Of a DNA stretch of 64,000 nucleotides, positions 42,941 through 51,145 are shown piece by piece. Every line of letters begins with the position of its first letter. The stretch's first letter is position 1. The notes under the pieces are model-generated. The model did not search any database. It was not told the DNA's origin and saw nothing but the letters and a program-made list of their open reading frames with translations. The translations under genes were made by a program, and so were the position numbers. The stretch spans positions 434,001 to 498,000 of the forward strand of contig NZ_CP106881.1 of assembly GCF_023634805.2 (NCBI RefSeq), written 5' to 3'. This stretch comes from Comamonas endophytica (GTDB taxonomy: Bacteria; Pseudomonadota; Gammaproteobacteria; Burkholderiales; Burkholderiaceae_C).

Positions 42941-45430
42941 CTACTGGCGTTCCGGGCTGCCGCTTTGCAGGCGCAGGGCGGAGTCGGCCACCACGCCGCA
43001 GTGCCAGTCGTCTTCCTGCAGCACACCCATTTCACGCATGCGGGCGTCGAAAGCCTCGGCCGGCAAACCGGGCGAACACAGGAATCCCTGGAAGAACTGG
43101 CATTGCAGCGACTGCAGACAATCGCGCTGCGCGCTGGTCTCCACGCCCTCGGCGACGACCTCCGTGCCCAGCGCCTTGCCCATGCTGATGATCGCGCTGA
43201 CGATGGCCCGGTCGCCCGGGTCCTGCGGCAGGCCGCGCACGAAGGACTGGTCGATCTTGATCTTGGCGATCGGCAGTTTCTTGAGATAGCCCAGGCTGGA
43301 ATAACCGGTGCCGAAATCATCGATCACCAGCCCCACGCCCAGCTCGGCGATGGAGCGCACGCGTGCCGCCATCTCGTGGGCATCCTGCAGCAGGATGCTT
43401 TCCGTCAGCTCCAGCTCCAGCAGGTGCGCCTGCAGGCCGTGGCGCGACAGCAGCTGCTGCAGCCGCTCGACGAAGTCGGGCTGGCGGAACTCCAGCGCCG
43501 AGACATTGACCGACACCTTCAGCGGCCGCCCCCCAACGCTCCAGCGCACGGCTTCGCAAATCGATTGCTCGAGCACCCAGGCGCCCAGCGTCACGATGTA
43601 GCCCGACTCCTCCGCCATGGGGATGAACACGCCGGGCGAGACCATGCCGAATTCGGGATCGTTCCAGCGCAGCAGGGCCTCGGCCCCGACGATGCGGTTG
43701 CTGCCTATATGCACCTGCGGCTGGAAATAGACCGCCATGCGGCCGTGCTCCAGCGCCTGGCGCATCGCATGCTCGAGCTTCATGCGCGACAGCAGGCCGG
43801 AGTTCATCTGCGGCTGGTAGAAGCTGTAATGCCCGCGGCCGCGCTCCTTGACCCGGTACATCGCGGTATCGGCCTGCATGATGAGCTCGTCGAGCGTATG
43901 GCCGTGGTGGGGGTACTGGGACACGCCGATGCTGCACTGCACCGAGAAACCCAGCCCATCCAGCAGGAAGGGACGCAGCATCTCGCGCAGGATGCGCTGC
44001 GCCACGCTGGCCGCCAGGGTTTCGTCGCAGCCCTCGAGGTAGAGCACGAATTCGTCGCCGCCCAGTCGGCAGAGCATGTCGGCCGCGCGCAGGCAGCCCT
44101 GCAGCCGCTCGGCCACCAGCTTCAGCACGCGGTCGCCAAACTGGTGGCCCAGCGAATCGTTGATGATCTTGAAACGGTCGAGGTCGATGAACAGGATCGC
44201 GAACACCTCATGGCCGTCCGCCGCGCGCGCCAGCGCCCGCTCCACATGGGCGGACAGGCACAGGCGGTTGGGCAGGCCCGTGAGGGCGTCGCTGAAGGCC
44301 AGCTCCTCGATGCGCTGCTGCGCCTGGCGCTGCTGCGTCAGGTCGCGCATGAAGCCAATGGTCTGGAAGACCATGTCCTGCGCATCGCGCAGCGCCACCC
44401 ACGACAGCCGTACGGCGCAGCGCTGCTGCCCGCCCTGCTCGAGCCACAGGTTGCCCTGCCAGAAGCCGCCGCCGCGCCATTCCTGCGCTGCGGCCGCATA
44501 CCAGTCGGCCGGAGCGCTGCTGCCGAACAGCTCCCGCACATCGCGCCCCGCCCAGTCGCCCTCGCCCATCAGCCGCAGGCAGGCGGGATTGGCGCGCACC
44601 AGCCGGTGCGCGGCATCGGCAATGAAGATGGCATCCAGGCTGCAGTCGAACACCCGCGCCGCCAGTTTCAGGCCGGCCTGCACCTCCACCTCGTGCGTGA
44701 TGTCGCGAAAGCTGTGGATGCGGCCGATGGGCGCGCCGCGCTTGAGCTGGGGCACGGAGCGCCGCTCGATGATGTGCCCGCTCTCGAGCTCCAGCACGTC
44801 GGTGCTCTCGAGCAGCGGCTGGCGCTGAAGCTGCTCGAGCCGCAGCAGGTAGGCCTGGCGGTCACGCACCTTGGCGGCCATGTACTCGAGAATGCCGGCA
44901 TCGTTGCGCTGGACCAGCATGTGCTGCGGCAGCCCCCAGATGGCGGCCAGGCGATGGTTGAATGCGCGGATGCCGCCATCCTGGCTGCACACCAGCATGC
45001 CGTCGGCCGTGGAGTCGAGCGTGGCGCGCAGGTCCGACAGCAGGCCCTCGAGTTCCTGCTCGGTGTGCGCCTGCTCGCTGCGGTCCAGCATGCTCAGCAT
45101 GATCCAGCCGTTCTCGCCACCCAGGGGGCAGTCGATGCGTTCGACGCGCTGCTCCACCGGACGCAGCGTGCCGTCGCGGCACTGCACCTGCGTCAGCGTC
45201 TGCGAGCCATTGCGCCACTGGCTGGCGTCTTCCCAGAGGCACAGGTCCTGCGGCGTGGCGGCCAGCGCCTGCACCGGCATGCCCTGCATGTCCTCGCGGT
45301 CATAGGCCGTCAGCCGCTGCGCTGCACGGTTGGCAAAGCGGATGCACAGCGTGTCCTCATCGATCAGCCACACCGCCTCGAGCAGCGCATCGAGCGTCTG
45401 GTGCCAGAGGGCTTGCAATGGCTGGTTCAT
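42941..45430 (-). CDS. PAS-GGDEF-EAL cyclic-di-GMP signalling protein
   Basis: Cytoplasmic protein of 829 aa. Three PAS-like sensor regions fill the first ~390 residues (for example LDALLEAVWLIDEDTLCIRF, LDSTADGMLVCSQDGG, CSLDAIFIADAAHRLVRAN), then a GGDEF domain (FSDALTGLPNRL, RLGGDEFVLYL near residue 460) and an EAL domain (GAEALLRWNDPEFG near 583, ELELTESILL, DDFGTGYSSLGYLKKLPI, AEGVET). Both catalytic motifs look intact, so it could make and degrade cyclic-di-GMP. There are no transmembrane segments. It overlaps the HD-GYP gene by ATGA. Confidence 0.94.
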   Translation of the reverse strand: MNQPLQALWHQTLDALLEAVWLIDEDTLCIRFANRAAQRLTAYDREDMQGMPVQALAATPQDLCLWEDASQWRNGSQTLTQVQCRDGTLRPVEQRVERIDCPLGGENGWIMLSMLDRSEQAHTEQELEGLLSDLRATLDSTADGMLVCSQDGGIRAFNHRLAAIWGLPQHMLVQRNDAGILEYMAAKVRDRQAYLLRLEQLQRQPLLESTDVLELESGHIIERRSVPQLKRGAPIGRIHSFRDITHEVEVQAGLKLAARVFDCSLDAIFIADAAHRLVRANPACLRLMGEGDWAGRDVRELFGSSAPADWYAAAAQEWRGGGFWQGNLWLEQGGQQRCAVRLSWVALRDAQDMVFQTIGFMRDLTQQRQAQQRIEELAFSDALTGLPNRLCLSAHVERALARAADGHEVFAILFIDLDRFKIINDSLGHQFGDRVLKLVAERLQGCLRAADMLCRLGGDEFVLYLEGCDETLAASVAQRILREMLRPFLLDGLGFSVQCSIGVSQYPHHGHTLDELIMQADTAMYRVKERGRGHYSFYQPQMNSGLLSRMKLEHAMRQALEHGRMAVYFQPQVHIGSNRIVGAEALLRWNDPEFGMVSPGVFIPMAEESGYIVTLGAWVLEQSICEAVRWSVGGRPLKVSVNVSALEFRQPDFVERLQQLLSRHGLQAHLLELELTESILLQDAHEMAARVRSIAELGVGLVIDDFGTGYSSLGYLKKLPIAKIKIDQSFVRGLPQDPGDRAIVSAIISMGKALGTEVVAEGVETSAQRDCLQSLQCQFFQGFLCSPGLPAEAFDARMREMGVLQEDDWHCGVVADSALRLQSGSPERQ

Positions 45431-46662
45431 GGCTGGCAAGGCTCCACCGCACGTTCGAAGAAATAGCAGATGTGCTGGCGCGGCGAGAGATAGCTCAGCG
45501 CCTCGCGCGGCAATTGGTCCAGGCGCAGGCTGCGCCGGATGCTGATGTCCGGGCATTGCTCCAGATTCAGCGGCTTTGCCTGCGCCAGCGGCACGCTGGC
45601 GTCGTACACCAGCAGCTCGGGCTTGAGCGGGCGCGAACTGTTGACCGAAACCACCATCGCGTAGCGCCCGTCCGCAAGCTGCACCACCGAGCCTGGCGGG
45701 TACACGCCCATCATGCGGATGAATACCCGCAGCATCGCCGGATCGAAGCGTTCGCGGAACTGGGCATAGAGCTGCGACAGCGCCTCGTGCGGCGTCAGCC
45801 CGCCCCGCGCGAATTCCGGATTGCAAAGCCGATCGTAGGCATTGACCAGGCACAGCACCTTGCCGGTCGTGCTCAGGTCCTCGTCGATCAGGTGCAGCGG
45901 AAAACCGCTGCCGTCGGCAAATTCGTGGTGCTGGGCAATGGCCGTGAGCACATCGCTGGACACACCCATGCCCAGCGCCAGCGCCACCGAATCCCCGACG
46001 TGGCGCTCGTATTGTTCGCGCGTGAGCGGCGCGGTGCCGGGAGTGCTGTCCTTGCCGATGTCATGCAGCAAGGCCGCCGTGCCCAGTTCGTGCAGCTGCG
46101 CCGGCTCCATGCCCAGGGCCCGGCCCAGCAGCAGGCACAGCGCCGTGACATTGATCGGATGTTCGGCCTGGCGGTTGCCGGAGCCTTCGGACAGCAGGCG
46201 GATCACCAGGTCGCCCGCGGGCAGCACGTCGTGCAGATAGCTCTGGACCATGCTGTCGCACAGCTCCAGCGCCTGTGCCGGCTCCGTGCCGGCGCTGGCG
46301 AAGACCCGCAGGTAATCGCGCGCGGCGCCGCGAAAGCGCTCATTGCAGCGCTGCCACAGCGCAGGCTGCGCAGCCGGTGCGGGATCGGCAGCCGCGGGAG
46401 CCTCGCCTGCGGATGCGGCCTCGGCGCGCTGCGCGTCCTGCGCTGCAGCGGCAGGCGCCGTGTCCTCGGCAGGCACGATATCGCTTCGATCGGGAAAATA
46501 ACGGATGGCCTCGAGCCCCAGCGCCTGCAGGGTCCGGAGCTGGCTATCGGAAACAATACGGAAGCTGTTGACGGGAAAGGGATGGCGCATCCAGCCGACT
46601 TCCAGCTGGATGTACATGCCTAGCCGCAAAGCTTGCGGATTGATCAGGACAGAAGAATTCAC
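45427..46662 (-). CDS. DUF3391/HD-GYP domain cyclic-di-GMP phosphodiesterase
   Basis: 411 aa from a GTG at 46662; a TTG at 46716 is an alternative. The N-terminal DUF3391 region (INPQALRLGMYIQLEVGWMR, HPFPVNSFRI) is followed by an Ala-rich linker and an HD-GYP domain. The catalytic HD is ALLHDIGKD near residue 199, and QHHEFADGSGFPLHL carries GFP in place of GYP. Such proteins hydrolyse cyclic-di-GMP. The 4-bp overlap with the GGDEF-EAL gene implies matched expression and perhaps a physical complex. Confidence 0.92.
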   Translation of the reverse strand: MNSSVLINPQALRLGMYIQLEVGWMRHPFPVNSFRIVSDSQLRTLQALGLEAIRYFPDRSDIVPAEDTAPAAAAQDAQRAEAASAGEAPAAADPAPAAQPALWQRCNERFRGAARDYLRVFASAGTEPAQALELCDSMVQSYLHDVLPAGDLVIRLLSEGSGNRQAEHPINVTALCLLLGRALGMEPAQLHELGTAALLHDIGKDSTPGTAPLTREQYERHVGDSVALALGMGVSSDVLTAIAQHHEFADGSGFPLHLIDEDLSTTGKVLCLVNAYDRLCNPEFARGGLTPHEALSQLYAQFRERFDPAMLRVFIRMMGVYPPGSVVQLADGRYAMVVSVNSSRPLKPELLVYDASVPLAQAKPLNLEQCPDISIRRSLRLDQLPREALSYLSPRQHICYFFERAVEPCQP

Positions 46663-47021
46663 ACTTGAAAGCGATACCGTACAAAAGGTTGCACAACTGT
46701 CCAATTGTTTCGGCAATTATGACCACTTCTTTAGCGCCAACGTGCATCTGGTTACCGGTGCCGATGTTTTGCCAATACGGATGCAAATGATGCAACAAAA
46801 AAGCCGCGCCTCGACGCGTTTCGACGCAACCAATGCATCAAGCCGGCGGCGCCTGGCACGCCGCGGGTCCTTGCGCGCGTCGGAGGGGCGCAAAGGGTGC
46901 GCATGGGCGGCCTATATCTCCACCCATCGAAGTGTTTTCCGTGCGCCCTGCTGTTCATCAATCGCCCAAACGCAGATAAGCTTTGTCTGCGATCCAGCCA
47001 CGTTTCTTTCAAGGAGGCCCT
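46663..47021. promoter_or_regulatory. Divergent promoter region of HD-GYP and universal stress genes
   Basis: 359 bp between divergent genes. It holds the hairpin CGCAGA (46971-46976) / TCTGCG (46986-46991) about 30 bp before the usp start. No clear -35/-10 pair or small gene could be fixed. Confidence 0.45.
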
Positions 47022-47465
47022 ATGTACCAACGCATTCTCATTGCCACCGATGGCTCGCCGCTGTCCGAACAGGCGGTGGAAAGCGGGCTCTCGCTGGCGG
47101 CGCTGTGCAAGGCCAGCGTCGTCGTCGTCAAGGTGGTGCCGCTGTATACGCGCAGTTTCCTTGAGGGCGGCGACTACACCAGCCTCGAGGACGTGAAGCG
47201 CATCGAGGACCAGTGGGTGCACAGCGCGCAACAGTCGCTCAACGACATCCAGGCCACGGGCGAGGCCCGCGGCGTGGTGGTGACGACCAGCGTGATGAAA
47301 TCCGACCTGGTAGCCGAGACGCTGATCGACGTGGCCAAGGAGCACGCCTGCGACCTGATCGTCATGGCCTCGCACGGCCGCAAGGGCCTCAAGCGCCTGC
47401 TGCTGGGCAGCGAGACCCAGCATGTACTGACGCATTCGACGGTTCCCGTGCTGGTCCTGCGCTGA
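47022..47465 (+). CDS. Universal stress protein UspA family
   Basis: A single UspA domain of 147 aa: MYQRILIATDGSPLSEQAVE at the start, LIVMASHGRKGLKRLLLGSE as the glycine-rich nucleotide-binding loop, and HVLTHSTVPVLVLR at the end. The ATG has AAGGAGG four bases upstream, a near-perfect SD, so translation should be strong. It may bind ATP. Convergent with matB. Confidence 0.94.
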   Translation: MYQRILIATDGSPLSEQAVESGLSLAALCKASVVVVKVVPLYTRSFLEGGDYTSLEDVKRIEDQWVHSAQQSLNDIQATGEARGVVVTTSVMKSDLVAETLIDVAKEHACDLIVMASHGRKGLKRLLLGSETQHVLTHSTVPVLVLR

Positions 47466-47474
47466 ACGCAGCGA

Positions 47475-49019
47475 TCAGGCGCCGAACAGCTCCTGGTACT
47501 GCGCGCGCAGCAGATTCTTCTGCACCTTGCCCATGGTGTTGCGCGGCAGCTCCGGCACGACGAAGCAGCGCTTGGGAATCTTGAAGTTCGCCAACTGCCC
47601 CTTGAGCGCATCGAGCAGCGCCTGGGGCTGCACTTCGGCGCCGGACTTGGGCACCACCACCGCCACCCCGACCTCGCCGAAGTCCGGATGCGGCACACCG
47701 ACCAGCGCGCTTTCGGCCACGCCGGCCATTTCGTTGATGAAGCTCTCGACTTCGGCGGGATAGACGTTGTAGCCACCGGAGATGATCAGGTCCTTGCTGC
47801 GCCCGACGATGCTCAGATAGCCCAGCGCATCGAAGCGGCCCACGTCGCCGGTCTTGAACCAGCCATCGGCGGTGAATTCCTCGGCGGTCTTCTCGGGCAT
47901 GCGCCAGTAGCCGCTGAAGACATTGGGCCCGCGCACCTGGATATTGCCGATCTCATCGACGGCTGCGGCCTGCCCCGCATCGGTGAGCACGCGTACCTGC
48001 ACGCCCGGCAGCGCGAAGCCCACGGTGCCGGGACGGCGCTCGCCCGCCTCGGCGGCGCAGGGGTTGGAAGTCAGCATGATGGTCTCGCTCATGCCGTAGC
48101 GCTCGAGAATGGTGTGGCCGGTGCGCTGCTGCCAGGCCTGGTGGGTTTCGGGCAGCATCGGCGCCGAACCCGAGATGAACAGCCGCATGTGCTGCGTGGC
48201 TTCGCGCGTCAGGCGCGCGTCGGCCAGCATGCGCACATAGAGCGTGGGCACGCCCATGAACACGGTGGCGTCGCGCATGCGCGCGATCACCGCCGCGGGA
48301 TCGAACTTCGCGAACCAGATCATCTTGCTGCCGTTGAGCAGCGCGCCATGGATGGCGACGAACAGCCCATGCACGTGGAAGATCGGCAGCGCGTGGATCA
48401 GCACGTCGCCCGGGCGCCAGCCCCAGTAGTCCTTGAGCACCTGCGCGTTGCTCAGCAGGTTGCCGTGCGAGAGCATCGCGCCCTTGCTGCGGCCCGTGGT
48501 GCCGCTGGTGTAGAGGATGGCGGCGAGGTCATCGGCCGTGCTGGCCGCGGGCGCGTGCGCATCGCTGTGGTGCGCGGCGCGCTCGAGCAGGCTGCCGCTG
48601 GTGTCCTCGCCCAGCGTGAACACCGCGTGCGTTCCGGCCTTGAAGGCGATCTTCGAGACCCAGCCGAAGTTGGCTGGCGCGCAGACCACCACCGCAGGCT
48701 CGGCATTGGCGATGAAATACTCGATCTCTGCGCTCTGGTAGGCGGTGTTGAGCGGCAGGAACACATGGCCGGCGCGCAGCGTCGCGAGGTACAGCAGCAG
48801 TGCCTCGACCGACTTCTCGACCTGCACCGCGATGCGGCTGCGCGGCGGCAGCTGCAGCGAATCGAGCAGATTGGCGATGCGCGCGCTGGCCTGCTCGAGA
48901 TCGCGCCAGCTGTAGTGGCGGCTTTGGCCATCGGCAGCGATGGCTTCGATGGCCGTGGCATCGAGGTCCGCGGGAAACGCGGCACGCAAGGCGGTGAACA
49001 GATTGTCGTCGGAAGGCAT
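47475..49019 (-). CDS. matB: Malonyl-CoA synthetase
   Basis: AMP-forming acyl-CoA synthetase of 514 aa. ILYTSGTTGRSKGAMLSHGNL is the AMP-binding loop (seen in two pieces), IFHVHGLFVAIHGALL, then ERYGMSETIMLTSNP, DGWFKTGDVGRFD and the C-terminal Lys motif RNTMGKVQKNLLR. Length and the malonyl-CoA decarboxylase in the same gene run support malonate as substrate. It ligates malonate to CoA. Confidence 0.92.
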   Translation of the reverse strand: MPSDDNLFTALRAAFPADLDATAIEAIAADGQSRHYSWRDLEQASARIANLLDSLQLPPRSRIAVQVEKSVEALLLYLATLRAGHVFLPLNTAYQSAEIEYFIANAEPAVVVCAPANFGWVSKIAFKAGTHAVFTLGEDTSGSLLERAAHHSDAHAPAASTADDLAAILYTSGTTGRSKGAMLSHGNLLSNAQVLKDYWGWRPGDVLIHALPIFHVHGLFVAIHGALLNGSKMIWFAKFDPAAVIARMRDATVFMGVPTLYVRMLADARLTREATQHMRLFISGSAPMLPETHQAWQQRTGHTILERYGMSETIMLTSNPCAAEAGERRPGTVGFALPGVQVRVLTDAGQAAAVDEIGNIQVRGPNVFSGYWRMPEKTAEEFTADGWFKTGDVGRFDALGYLSIVGRSKDLIISGGYNVYPAEVESFINEMAGVAESALVGVPHPDFGEVGVAVVVPKSGAEVQPQALLDALKGQLANFKIPKRCFVVPELPRNTMGKVQKNLLRAQYQELFGA

Positions 49020-49042
49020 GGGAATCCAAGTTTGCTGAAGTT

Positions 49043-49861
49043 TCAAAAGACCGGGGCGCGCTTGGCCAGGAAGGCGGCAATGCCCTCGCGGTGCTCGGCC
49101 CCATCGGCATAGGCATAGATATCTTCGCCGGGCAGGCCGTGCCGGCCCTGCCCGGCGAGCTGCTGCGCCGCGGCCAGGGGCGCGGCCAGCAGCGCGCGCA
49201 GGATCTGCTTGTTGCGCCGCGCGGCTTGCGGCGCCAGCGCCGCGATGCGCCGGGCGCTGGAGTGCGCGGCGAATGGCAGCTCGGCATCTTCGACCACGGT
49301 GCCGACGAAGCCGCGCTGCGCCATCTCGGCGGCGCTGAAGGTGGCGGCTTCCAGCAGCATCTGCCGTGCCGTGAGCGCACCTGCCGCGGTGGCCACCAGC
49401 GCCGCTTCGCGCGGCGCCATGGGAAAACCCAGGCGGGCGATGGGCGCCCCGAAGCGCGCGGATTGCGCGGCCAGACGCAGATCGGCGCAGGCCGCGATCT
49501 CCACGCCCGCGCCCATGCAGGCGCCGGCAATGGCTGCAACGATCGGCACCTCGCAGTCCAGCATGGCCGACAGGCCGCCCCATACCGCGTTCTCGTGGAA
49601 ATCGCGCAGTGCCGCAGGGTCGAAGCGGAAGGCCGGATATTCGGAGATATCGCCGCCGGCGCAGAAGGCGGCCTCGCCGGATTCGGCGCTGCCTTCGATC
49701 AATATGCAGCGCAATTGCTGGTCACCCTGGAAAGACGCGAAGGCTGCGCGCAGCTGATGCCACATTTGCACGGACATGGCGTTGCGCTTGCCGGGGTGGT
49801 GCAGCTGCACGCGGACGATGCCGAAGGGATCGGGGGGGAGGATTTTTATTTCACCGGTCAT
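49043..49861 (-). CDS. Enoyl-CoA hydratase/isomerase family protein
   Basis: Crotonase-fold protein of 272 aa. VQLHHPGKRNAMSVQMWHQL, FCAGGDISEYPAF (oxyanion hole), VAAIAGACMGAGVEIAACAD and LGFPMAPREAALVA mark the family. In place of the two catalytic Glu residues of true hydratases, one position reads differently, so the reaction could be hydration, isomerisation or decarboxylation. It lies 23 bp before matB, within the malonate genes. Its role there is unclear. Confidence 0.88.
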   Translation of the reverse strand: MTGEIKILPPDPFGIVRVQLHHPGKRNAMSVQMWHQLRAAFASFQGDQQLRCILIEGSAESGEAAFCAGGDISEYPAFRFDPAALRDFHENAVWGGLSAMLDCEVPIVAAIAGACMGAGVEIAACADLRLAAQSARFGAPIARLGFPMAPREAALVATAAGALTARQMLLEAATFSAAEMAQRGFVGTVVEDAELPFAAHSSARRIAALAPQAARRNKQILRALLAAPLAAAQQLAGQGRHGLPGEDIYAYADGAEHREGIAAFLAKRAPVF

Positions 49862-49898
49862 CTATTGGAGGAACTTGGCATACGTTCTCTTTACTGTA

Positions 49899-50083
49899 GG
49901 GAAGGACGTTCATCCTTCGACAGGCTCAGGACGAACGGCTCAAAGCGTTCGTGGTGAGCCTGTCGAACCAACGGGCCAAACCGTTCGTGGTGAGCCTGTC
50001 GAACCATGGAGGTCTCTTTCAATTGGACGTCTTTCGATCCTTCGACGGGGCCGACCAGGCAGGCCCAGGACGAACGGTTCTAT
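49899..50083. repeat. Dispersed palindromic repeat, copy 3 (multiple arms)
   Basis: The left arm TTCGACAGGCTCAGGACGAA (49917 on) is followed by two right arms (CGTTCGTGGTGAGCCTGTCG at about 49946 and 49982) and a second, interrupted left arm (TTCGACGGGG ... CCCAGGACGAACGG, about 50040-50077). It separates the Bug receptor gene from the enoyl-CoA hydratase gene inside the malonate cluster. Confidence 0.88.
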
Positions 50084-50101
50084 ACGTCTCTCGGGCAGCT
50101 C

Positions 50102-51103
50102 CTACTCCACCTTCGCCCCCGAAGCCTTCACCACCTGGGCCCAGCGCTTGATTTCACCCGTGACCATGGCCGCGAACTGCTCCTTGGTCAGCGCGCCGTA
50201 CTCCGCGCCATTTTGCGCCCAGATGGCCTTGAGTTCGGGGTTCTGGCCCAGGCGGCGCAGTTCCTCGATCATCTGGCCTTGCTGCTCGGCCGGCGTGCCC
50301 TTGGGCGCCCACATGCCGTACCAGGTGGTCACGGTGTAGTCGGGCAGGCCGACTTCGGCAGCGCATGGCACATCGGGCAGAGAAGGGTTGCGCTTCGTGC
50401 CCGACACCATCAGCGCCTTGATGCGCCCGCCCTTGATATGCGCGGCGGAGGATCCCAGGCCGTCGAACATCATGTCGACATTGCCGGCGATCAGGTCCTG
50501 CAGCGCCGGGCCCGCGCCGCGGTAGGGAATGTGCGTGACGAAGGTGTTGCTCTGCAGCTTGAACAGCTCGCCCGCGAGATGGTGCGAGGTGCCCGCGCCG
50601 GCCGAGGCATAGTTGAAGCTGCCGGGCTTGCGCCGCAGCTCGGCAATCAACTCCTGGATGGTCTTGGCGGTGACGGTGCGCGGGTTGACGACGACCACCT
50701 GCGGCACGCTGGCGAGCAGCGCCAGCGGGATGAAATCGCGCTCGAGGTCATAGTCCAGGCGCGCGTAGACCGAGGGCGCAATCACATGGTGCGTGCCGCC
50801 CATGAAATAGTTGTAGCCATCGGCGGGCGCCTTGGCGGCGAAGCTCGCGCCCACGGTGCCGCCGGCGCCGCCGCGGTTGTCGATGACCAGCGTCTTGCCG
50901 GTGCTCCTGGCGAACTGCGCCGCCAGCGGGCGCGCAAAGGCATCGGTGCCGCCGCCCGCGGGAAAGGGCACGACGAGATTCACCGGCTTGGTCGGCCATG
51001 CCGGCGAGCCTGGGTTCTGCGCCCAGCTGTGGCCCGTCACTGCGACCATGGCCGCGGCGGCCGCGCGCAGTGCATCGCGGCGTTGCAAAGAGATATCCGC
51101 CAT
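50102..51103 (-). CDS. Bug-family (TctC-like) receptor of the malonate cluster
   Basis: Periplasmic receptor of 333 aa with a Tat-like start (LQRRDALRAAAAAMVAVTG). Family blocks: VNLVVPFPAGGGTDAFAR, VIDNRGGAGGTVGASFAA and HIPYRGAGPALQDLIAGNV. It lies 42 bp after malonyl-CoA decarboxylase and before matB, so malonate or a related dicarboxylate is the likely ligand. No membrane permease gene is adjacent. Confidence 0.9.
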   Translation of the reverse strand: MADISLQRRDALRAAAAAMVAVTGHSWAQNPGSPAWPTKPVNLVVPFPAGGGTDAFARPLAAQFARSTGKTLVIDNRGGAGGTVGASFAAKAPADGYNYFMGGTHHVIAPSVYARLDYDLERDFIPLALLASVPQVVVVNPRTVTAKTIQELIAELRRKPGSFNYASAGAGTSHHLAGELFKLQSNTFVTHIPYRGAGPALQDLIAGNVDMMFDGLGSSAAHIKGGRIKALMVSGTKRNPSLPDVPCAAEVGLPDYTVTTWYGMWAPKGTPAEQQGQMIEELRRLGQNPELKAIWAQNGAEYGALTKEQFAAMVTGEIKRWAQVVKASGAKVE

Positions 51104-51145
51104 CGCTTGTGTCCCCTGGTGGTTGTTGTTCGGCGCGCTGCGACT

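Noticed and set aside
42827..45466. Long rightward frame across the GGDEF-EAL gene
   Set aside because: Antisense to intact GGDEF and EAL motifs and rich in His/Arg/Gln/Ala, as expected of a shadow.
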